Shown in pieces: positions 56,121 to 64,000 of a DNA stretch of 64,000 bases. Positions within the stretch are counted from its first letter, which is position 1. Each line of letters starts with the position of its first letter. The translations under genes were made by a program, and so were the position numbers. Source of the stretch: Porogramme epimiltina. Its lineage: Eukaryota; Basidiomycota; Agaricomycetes; Polyporales; Polyporaceae. Below the pieces are notes generated by a model. It did no database searches. It was given only the letters and a program-made list of their open reading frames with translations, and was not told where the DNA came from. Location: assembly GCA_900155495.1 (NCBI GenBank), contig FTLJ01000073.1, positions 1 through 64,000 on the forward strand. Direction: 5' to 3'.

Positions 56121-58440
56121 TTACTCGGATGCGCGAAGGGCAGCCTCCCGCTCAATGATGGCCTGCGCCTCGGGGAACCGGGGCGTCATCACGCACGGGA
56201 ACGGTTCGGGGCCCCTGCGGCGCGAGAGCAACCTTCGGTCAGCATCGTATGCGCAGCAAAGGCAACTTCATTACGTACAGAACGAGGCCGTTGTTCTCCG
56301 CAATCTTGTCCGGGTTGGGCGTGATGGGGCGGCCGGCGGCGTCGACAGCCTTCCGGATGTCGAGAGCCCACAGGAAGGTCGCGATGTTGATGAACATCGC
56401 CTGGGCCGCGAAGTGCTGGCCGATGCATACACTAAACGTGAGGGTGCTGCGTTAGCGGCTGCAGCACTCGAAGCAAAGAAGCACGAGGCGCACCGTTTAC
56501 CGAAACCGAAGCCGAAACTAAGGTTGGGCGGGCAGCCGTCTGGGCCCAGCCAGCGTTCGGGGCGGAACACGTTGGGCTCTGGGAACACATCGGGGTCGTG
56601 GTACATGGCGTACACGTTAGTGATGATGAAGGATCCCTTGGGGATGAAGTAGCCGTTGTAAGTGTCATCCTGCAGGATGGCACGAGTGGGGTGAGAACGC
56701 GTCACAGGACTTAAATTCTGGGGGGCGAACCTCTGTCGTGGATCGAGGCACAGCTGTAACAGAAGCGTGTGATCAGCTTAGTGCGACACTCGGTGGAGCA
56801 GAGGGACTGACCAAGAGGTGAAGACGGACGCCACCGAAGGACCTCGTTGATCACAGCGCGGACGTAGGGAAGCTTGTCCTTGTCCTTGAACGTGGGCAGC
56901 CTATCGCGTCCAACAACCTCGTCGAGCTCCGCCTGAGCCTTGCGCATCTTGTCCGGGTACGTGATCATTGCAAGGACGAAGGAGCAGAGAGCGGCAGCGC
57001 TCTAATGATGGAGATTAGTTATAGCTTCATCGCATACCCGTAGCGGGGCTCTCTTACCGTATCCACACCCCCGGCACTAGGTGGTACATCTAAGTGAGAA
57101 ACGGCGCGTTCTGTGGCGATTGTACGGCACTCACAACATAACACCAGCCAGCCAATCACACTCCTTCGGCTTCAGCCCGTGCTTCTCCATAGTCGTGAGG
57201 AGGTGCGCCACGAAGCAGGTCGGTGACTCGCCCTTCTCCTACACAGCCCAGTCAGCTATCGCCCACCCACCCCAAACACGCCACGCACTCACCAACCGCT
57301 CGCTCACGCCCCTCGTAAATCCCGCGAACATGCCCGACTCGCGCTCATGCCACGCGAGCCCCTCGCGCTTCCACTTCGCGATCGACGGGGGCAGGTGCTT
57401 CATCGCAGGGAACGCGTCGACGAGGTACCTTCCGGGAATCGCCGCCTCGCTGATGCGCTCGACGTGCGCCGAGATGCGCCGCACGACCGCCTTGTCCTCG
57501 GGCCCGATGCGCGGCCAGCCGTACACCGCGGTGAGGATGTTCGACGCCATCGCCCTGTGACACAGGCACGCAGCAACCAGCCAGGCGCCGGGGCGTGCAT
57601 GGGAGCAATTGGTTGGTGGCGGTGCGCGGTGGTGAGCGGCGTGCGGCGTGCAATATCCGAGATCTGGTGGGTGCGGCGGACTCACCTATACAGGGCGTCC
57701 TCCCACGCGTCAGGGTTCGCGAGGATGTCGAGGATGGTCAGGCCCGCCTGCAGGGTCTGCATGGGCTGGTACTGCTCTGACGCCCGCGGTGTGAAGTTTT
57801 CGCTTGCGGCGCGGCGCATCTTGCGCCAGCTGGGTGGAGGAAAGAGGATCGCTATAAGTGGAACTGCAAGCGACGCGGGACGCTATGGAGACCGGGCATA
57901 CACGGGGTCGTGCCACCTGCCAAGGGCGACGAACAGCCCTTGGGTCATAATCTGCGATGCCATGGTGAAGTTCGGGCGATCGCTGTAGATGTTCGACCTG
58001 CGCTCTGCACGGAGGTAAGCCTGTCAGAGTTGTCTCGCCCGTATCATGGTGGCGTGATATGCGTACCGAACAAATCCTCGGCGACCTTGTGCCCACCAAC
58101 CACCAGAATGGGCTTTCCGGCCATGTTTAGGGTGTAAAGTGATCCTAGGAGGCGGGATAAGGGACTAGTGATGTGGGTGAGCAGCGAGACTCGTACCATA
58201 CTGCTGCTTCCACTCGGCGAGCTTGAACCAAGGATGACCAAGAGGCAAGTCAAGCAAGTTCCCGAGAATGGGGAGTCCACGTGGCCCAGGAGGCATGCTG
58301 CGAATGCGCACCGCCGCCATGAAGATGGTCTTGGCCAGCCATAGAAGGGAGACCGCAAAGGCTGCAAGGAGGATGTGTGTGGCGGGCGGGATGCCGATGA
58401 CGGTAGGCAGCCTGGGGCTGCCAGTAAAAAGAGTCGACAT
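56121..58440 (-). CDS. Cytochrome P450 monooxygenase
   Basis: Twelve exons (minus): 58440-58197, 58144-58067, 58004-57902, 57829-57686, 57554-57293, 57238-57135, 57076-57058, 57001-56812, 56753-56731, 56669-56494, 56431-56279, 56214-56121; 529 residues, normal for the family. An N-terminal membrane anchor spans about residues 22-44, followed by the proline hinge PPGPRGLPILGN. The I-helix motif AGGVDTS (313-319) is split over three exons; ExxR is E371...R374 (EVLR); PERW follows; the haem loop FGFGKRVCIG (443-452, ligand C450) is recreated only when the donor inside AAACG is used. It resembles the CYP64/CYP5144/OrdA-like group expanded in wood-decay basidiomycetes, but I cannot assign a CYP number or substrate. 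It should act at the ER with a cytochrome P450 reductase. Confidence 0.93.
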
Positions 58441-61400
58441 ATCCGGAGGGAACGAGCAGGGCCAGCAAACTATGTACAGAGAAGAGGAGTTAGAGGGGCT
58501 CGCGTAGAATTTGGGGGATTCGAATGTCGACGGAGGCACTCGACGGCGTTTCTGGACGAGCCGTTTAAGTACGGCGCTGTGCCATACTGCGGCGGAACGC
58601 GGCCACATTGCCTCTCTGTGACCCGAGTTGAGCTTCTAGATCTCGAAGATGTCGTTTTGTTTACTCACGATGCATCTTGGAGGCCCCGCGGTGCTGTCTC
58701 GAGGGAACTTTTGTCAGTGAAACGCGAAGTCCGATGTCCGCTCGTGGAGCGTGGCGAGAGGTGTACCGCTGCACAAGGTGAGACACCGGGTCGACCCTGC
58801 CGTTTCGGGGCGACCGGGGAGCCGCGGGCGCACGTTATACGAAGCTTTAGATTGCCGTATTAGGAGGGCGAAGAAGCTCCACCGTCCACGTTTTTGTATT
58901 CGCAAGTGGAGCGCAGCGGACTTTCGTCCGCTCGGGATGGCGCCAGAACCCTTGGTGCTCCGCAACACCTCCCGAGACACAATAAGCTCGTGCATTTTAC
59001 GATTCCCCATACCCTCGAGGCGGGAGTCGACGCGCGCGTGTCGTCGCCTTCGGAGGCCCACGACACGAAGCCGCTGTGAAATGCGACGGCATCGCGATTC
59101 CGACATGTGCCCTAGTTGCGGGGGTGCTGTGAGGCAGGATGTCTAGACACATTCATACCGCCACAAGCAACAGACGCACCGTGATTTGTATGATATATTA
59201 TGGCCCTGCGCGGGGCCAACCAAGAATGCTGCTGAGATTGAACCCGGAGATGGGATATGTCAGGCCGTTCGGCTGAATTGGTATGGACAGGGCACGGGTG
59301 GAGGAAGCCCCGAGGACGATTGGCCGATCGAGAAGTTGGCTCGACACTGGGCGCACGGTGGCCGGTCGACCAGCGGTGACTGAATCCGGTCATCCAACCC
59401 CAACGTCGGCCCCAGCGCCTCCCGAGTCGGCGATTCGCTCGAGCCAGAAGCCGGCAACCGCCGCTCGCCAAACACGGCACAACATCCGGGCGTACGACAC
59501 CGCCCCCGGCATTCCCCCGGCACGCGCTTCCCAACTTGGCCGCAGCATCTTCAGGACTCGAATAGCACAGACGGTTTGGAGAAACGGACGAGAGGTGGCC
59601 TTCAACCCAGGAGTGCCGCGGCAGCACACGGCCACGACCGTCATGCACTCACTCTCCGCGCCACTCTCCTGATCGACCCGCCTTGGCAATTACAACGAGC
59701 ACACGCAATCTGGCAGGACGCCGTCCGATGCTCTTTGAGCGGATCCAGAGAAGCTGAGGCTTACGAGATTCGAGGCCCGTTCTGCGCGCAGCGGGAGAAG
59801 CCTGCCTCGGGTTCCGCGGCCTCTTTTGGCCTTGGTCTCAACGGGGTCTGCAAAGGTTGGCAAGTGGGGGCCATCGGCCGAGCGTCGTCCTCCCCCAGCG
59901 CAGTACGTACGTGGCTCCGTGGGGCGGCCCCGGGGTCGCCCCGCCTTGGCGACGCGCCGGCCCATCGATCGGCGACGAAGTCGAAGCACGCAAGAGCAGA
60001 AGCGAAAGTCTCCAGGGGCCCCTCGACCCTGTCCAGGGCGCGCCCGCAGATCCCGGACAGAGCGGCATCTCGGTGTCGCCGCCCCGCCAGGGTCCTGCCG
60101 TGCGGGGAAAGGCGGGGGGCGGGCGAAGGTGCTTGAGGGTGTCGATTGAGGGGAGGGGTTCGCGCTGGTGATTCAAATGGGAAAGGAGACCGCCGTGGGC
60201 GATTTTTGCACCCGTAGCTCCGTGTGACTGGATATTCCGGTAGGGACGTGAATAGCGGCGGCCTGGCACAATAGTAGCGGAAAAGGTCTATATCGGAGCC
60301 TGGCCCGGGGAAAGGGATCGGGCGAGGCTGCGGCCGTGACGCGTGGTGGTTACGTAGAACATTTGCTCCGCGGGGAGGGTGACGGGGAAATTTACCACAT
60401 CACGTCAGAAGAAGGCGACCACGTTGATTCCACTGGACGAGTCGTCCACGAGCATGCGCTGAGTGTCTAGGCCTGACAATTGATGTGTGGATGTGGATGC
60501 TACATCGAGTATGGCCGTGTCCTTTCTGGGGAGGGTGCTACATCCAGTTACTCATGTGGGATGCATCGGATTGGTTGCCAGCTCTTTAGCGGCACCGGGC
60601 CCGACCTAAGATTTCAAACATCGCTTTCCGGTGGGAAGGCTGAGACGGCCAACAGCAAGCAACCAAAACTCACGGAGGATGAGCACTCACAGGCACAAAC
60701 CCCTCTACATTCCGTGGTCACTTGAGCCGCCCCCGAATCACGGAAATGAACTTCGCCGCGCAGAGTTACTTGATCTGAAGCTGCCATCCGAAGGCTCTCG
60801 TAAGTGGGGGCACCCCAGAAAAATATATTGGCACTTACTGCCCCATGCTGGAATGCCGGGAAAAATAATGTGGAGATGAGCCGGATGGACTTGTCCACCG
60901 AAGTCGAACTTGCGTTTCGGACGACGGCCCGGCGACCCACGTAAGCTCACGCTTTAATTAACGTCACCTCATGGTCAGATCCAATGAGCCATCCCTGTGC
61001 ACTGTACGGCTGCTCCTATCATACCGCGCTGTCGAGGTCAGTGGCGGGTGTCGGTGAGACAATATCGGCCTGTCGAACAAGAACAGGCCGGGGAAGCTAA
61101 TTTAGAGTTGGATGGTGGACCCGGGGCCGCGCCTCTGACCTCATCTGGATCCTGCACGCCCAGTCCCAGTCACTAGTCAGCAGCTCCATACCTCCAAAGT
61201 TGACACAGCCCCGATGTCTGCCGAACATTCCGTTAGCGCCGGAGGATGCAGACGCATGCGCGCAACCGAACGTCGCAGCGCCCGGAGCTCGGGCAGGAGC
61301 ACGCTGCACAAGACGCATTCGCGCGTGCCACCTCTGGGATAGTTGTTGACGGCTCCAATGTCATTAGGCGCAGAGCATGCTTGAGGGAGCCAAGGTCGGC

Positions 61401-61758
61401 GGCGAGTCGCGACCGGAGTGGGAGGAACAGGATAGATCCTCCGTAAGCAGAGATAGGGAGTGGCCTAAGGACGGTCGCCAAGCTGTAGATACATTGCGGG
61501 AGCACCGAGGTTACAATGCAGGAAAAACATGGGACAAAACGAGTTGCGGGGATGGGGGGTAACAAGCAAATGCTAGATGTATGTGGATAATTATTGTAGG
61601 GAAATATTTTGTTCGCGTTCTAGAACGTGAGTCCTGCCGATTCACGAGAGTTATGCCCGGATGCGGCATCTTGGATGCTTCGATGGAGGTGTGGGAAGAG
61701 AGCCATGTATGCGCAAAGGATAAATAGGACGTGAGGTATCGCGGATCCGGTGAGAGCA
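58441..61758. other. Gene-free interval between P450 and RCC1
   Basis: About 3.3 kb with no supportable gene. Several 100-190-codon open frames occur on both strands in the GC-rich part (58.6-60.2 kb), but they lack motifs, good starts and splice logic. From 60.3 kb composition is more balanced and frames are shorter. Degenerate transposon remains cannot be excluded; I see no terminal repeats. Confidence 0.45.
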
Positions 61759-63544
61759 CTATGACTTCGGGTCGACGTCCATGTCGTTGGGACCACGCAC
61801 GGGGACGATGGGCTGGGTCTTGTTCCGGAGGAGGGCAAGACAGTGCTGGCCACCGCAAGAAGCATCAATGGCAGCCCAAGAGCCACCTTCTTTGCGCACC
61901 ACGACCGCGGGCGTCTTTTGTTCGTCGAGGTCGTCATCTCCGAGGCCGAGTTCGCCGACCACTTGCCGGCCCCATGCATACATGGCACCGCCCTCAGTGA
62001 CGGCGAGGTTGTTGTTCGTCCCACATGCCACGCGCACAACGGGGTCGTCCCCGCCAGGGAACTTGACAAGCGCCGGCTCCGGAAGACAATCGTCGTACTT
62101 GCGGTCCTTGAACGCCTCGTCATCGTCGTCGAGCCCGAGACGACCCTCCGCGGAGAGACCGCAGGCGAAGACGCGGCCATCAGAAGTGAGGAAGAGGGTG
62201 TGGAGGTCGCCTCCCGTAATCTGCACGACTGTGGCGCCACCAAGCTCCTCCTTGCCGAGCCCAATGACACGCTTCGGTGCGTGCACCTCGCGGTCGATGT
62301 TGGCGTCAGCGAGACCGGTACCCGTCTGGCCCTTCGAGTTGACACCCCATCCCCAGGTGTTTCCGTCTTCGTCGACCGCGAAGGAATGGTTGTTGCCGGC
62401 ACCGATAATGACGGCCTTGCGAGCGCGCGTGCCAATAACGATTTTCTCAGGCATGGTGCCAGCAATTTTGCGGCGCTCGATGACACGTCGACCAAGTTGG
62501 CCTTCCTCGCCGGTGCCCAAGGTGTAAACGTTGCCCATGTCGGTGAGGAGGATGAGGTGGTTGTTGCCGGCAGCGGCCGAAACCCACTTCTCACCCTTGA
62601 GGTCGAGGACGGGGACAGGCTTGTACTGCTTTTTCGAGTGGCTCGAGAAGCCAACGAGACCTTGGTTGCCCTGGAATTGAGGTATCTCATGAGATAGAGG
62701 CCGTTGTCAAAACTATGCGGGACGTACCGAGAAAGCACCCCACGCTCTAAGCTCTCCCTTGTCGCTGATTGCGGCGGAGAAGCTGTCGCCAGCCACGATC
62801 TTCACAGCACGGAAACCCTCCTCCTCGAGGCTGTGGATGGGAACTGGCTTCCAGACAGGGTCTTGAGTCTTCTCATCGACTTCCAGGGCAGCTGCATCGT
62901 CCTTGGGATCCGGGATCTGGACCGTGACACGTCCCAGAGCACCATTGTCATTTGTCCCACAAGACCATATCTTGGGAGATGTAAGTATGCGTGTGTATCT
63001 AGCGAGGGCAGCATAAACGTACCGTGCCCTTTTCGTCCACGAACAGCGTGTGGAGGCCACCAGCTGCGATGGACTCCAACCCAGCGTCATCACCACCGAA
63101 CGTACCCTCCTCGATGTGGTTGGTAACGAAGGCATTTTTGCGCGGCTTATTGATCTCGAGGTTGTAGTCCATGCCAAGTTGGCTCATCTCTCCGGATCCC
63201 CACGTAAAAAGATGGAGTGCAGGGCGGTAATGTTGCTGCAGCTGAGGGAGGGCATTGATTGATTGAGCAACCTTGCGGGCGCGAGCTGGAGCCTTGGCCT
63301 TCTCGACTTTGGCCTTCTCAGCCTTTGGTTTCTCGGTCGCGGTTGGCTTGGGCTTCGCAGGGGCCTTGCCGTTCATTGCTGGTTTGGATGGTGGCTTCTC
63401 GACGTTGGATGGGGCAGCGCGCAAAACACGCTTGGCAGCAGGCGCCTCCTTCTCGGGTTCCGGCGAGGCAGCGCGCCTGGACGCGCGAGGACGCGACTCG
63501 GTGGGCTGGGCGTTGCTGGCGGCGCGGGCGCGTTTAGGAGGCAT
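61759..63544 (-). CDS. RCC1: Ran guanine-nucleotide exchange factor RCC1
   Basis: Three exons, 63544-63023, 62970-62728 and 62670-61759; 558 residues. RCC1 sits on chromatin and loads GTP onto Ran, setting the direction of nuclear transport and helping spindle assembly. A basic Lys/Ala/Pro-rich tail of about 110 residues comes first (chromatin binding and nuclear localisation; MPPKRARA at the start). The seven-bladed propeller follows, with blade strings such as LFTWGSGEMSQLG, WSCGTNDNGALG, ELRAWGAF, VYTLGTGEEGQLG, TWGWGVNSKGQTG, VFACGLSAEGRLG and MYAWGRQVVGELG. It ends with CGGQHCLALL and a short acidic tail. Introns are phase 0 and fall in blades 1-3. The gene is divergent from a possible gene starting at 63900. 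Confidence 0.96.
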
Positions 63545-63899
63545 GGTGAGTGGTAGTGGTTGAGGAGAGCGGTGGCCGCGGCAGGGGCAGAAGAACCTGA
63601 AGGGCTTTCCTCTGCCGCCGTGTGGCCCGCTTTACTTAGCGCTCGCCGGAAAAGTTCAACAAAACGCGTGACCTGAATCGCGACTCGCCTGGGCACGTGA
63701 AATGCACGTGATATGTGGCTCTTATTTGGTCCTGATTGGCTCCCGAACATCCCAGCCAAACTGAGCCAAATAGCCCGACGCTGAGGACGACGACGACCAC
63801 GACGACGACGGCTACGACCCCGCCCTCGGCTTACTCTCTACGCTTCTCGCTGCCTCTGGCGCCGCAGGAAGGGCCTGGTCTGCTCCCCCCGCTTCTGGC
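63545..63899. promoter_or_regulatory. Putative bidirectional promoter of RCC1 and the right-edge gene
   Basis: The 355 bp between divergent start codons include a CCAAT-type box (ATTGG on the plus strand near 63736) and repeated CACGTGA-like strings near 63695-63712. No TATA box is evident in either direction. Confidence 0.35.
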
Positions 63900-64000
63900 A
63901 TGGCCCAAAGGCGTGCTAGTCACCGCTCAGTTTCCCTCCAGGACTCCGCCATCCACAACCGCCGTATCCTCCAGGCTCGACGCGCTCCGACAGGCCGACG
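63900..64000 (+). CDS. Possible 5' end of a gene running off the window
   Basis: From the ATG at 63900 a plus-strand frame stays open to the window edge (33 codons, starting MAQRRASHRSVSLQDSAIHN). Its position divergent to RCC1 and the Arg/Ser/Gln-rich, non-repetitive translation make a real start plausible, but 101 bases are too few to identify a family. It could be a chance frame. Confidence 0.3.
   Translation, partial: MAQRRASHRSVSLQDSAIHNRRILQARRAPTGR

Noticed and set aside
59283..60171. Plus-strand frames of 104-186 codons in the P450-RCC1 interval
   Set aside because: Several overlapping frames occur in both directions, with no motif, start context or intron structure.

Overview
The window is nuclear DNA of a filamentous basidiomycete, most likely a mushroom-forming Agaricomycete (polypore-like). 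The evidence is intron density (introns of about 50-90 bp, GTRNGY donors, YAG acceptors), very short exons, and the gene families present: an Ecl1-type zinc protein, a DUF6593-like protein, a HET-domain protein, lineage-type F-box/LRR families and a CYP. Exon models were built by hand from splice sites, phase continuity and recovery of conserved family motifs. No alignment or search was run.

Layout. 1-17 kb is very GC-rich and almost gene-free. Its one convincing gene is a two-exon Ecl1-like gene (8273-9744, minus) sitting between two long empty stretches. 17.6-20.2 kb carries a 12-exon external NADH dehydrogenase with two EF-hands (minus). 20.9-33.1 kb is an F-box/leucine-rich family region: a solo LRR-like gene (+), a tandem pair of about 611-bp repeats, two F-box-like genes (+; the first has an in-frame stop), then on the minus strand an LRR-like gene followed by two F-box-type genes. 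33.6-39.9 kb holds an 18-exon peroxisomal-type acyl-CoA ligase (minus), a decayed copy of its 3' third, and between them an HNH-endonuclease-domain gene (+). 40.9-45.0 kb has a DUF6593-like gene and a PLP aminotransferase (both +). 45.3-48.5 kb is the clamp-loader subunit Ctf18 (minus). 48.9-52.1 kb repeats the LRR plus F-box arrangement (minus). 52.9-55.2 kb is a HET-domain gene (minus), 56.1-58.4 kb a cytochrome P450 (minus), 58.4-61.8 kb is gene-free, and 61.8-63.5 kb is the Ran exchange factor RCC1 (minus), divergent from a possible gene that runs off the right edge.

Functional reading. Conserved housekeeping genes (NDE, Ctf18, RCC1, aminotransferase) are interspersed with expanding accessory families (F-box-like, solo LRR-like, HET, HNH, P450). 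The most unusual points are: all three solo LRR-like genes are followed on the same strand by an F-box-type gene; a predicted 4-nt exon is needed to encode an invariant acyl-ligase motif; and an HNH gene lies between an intact ligase gene and a broken copy of its tail.
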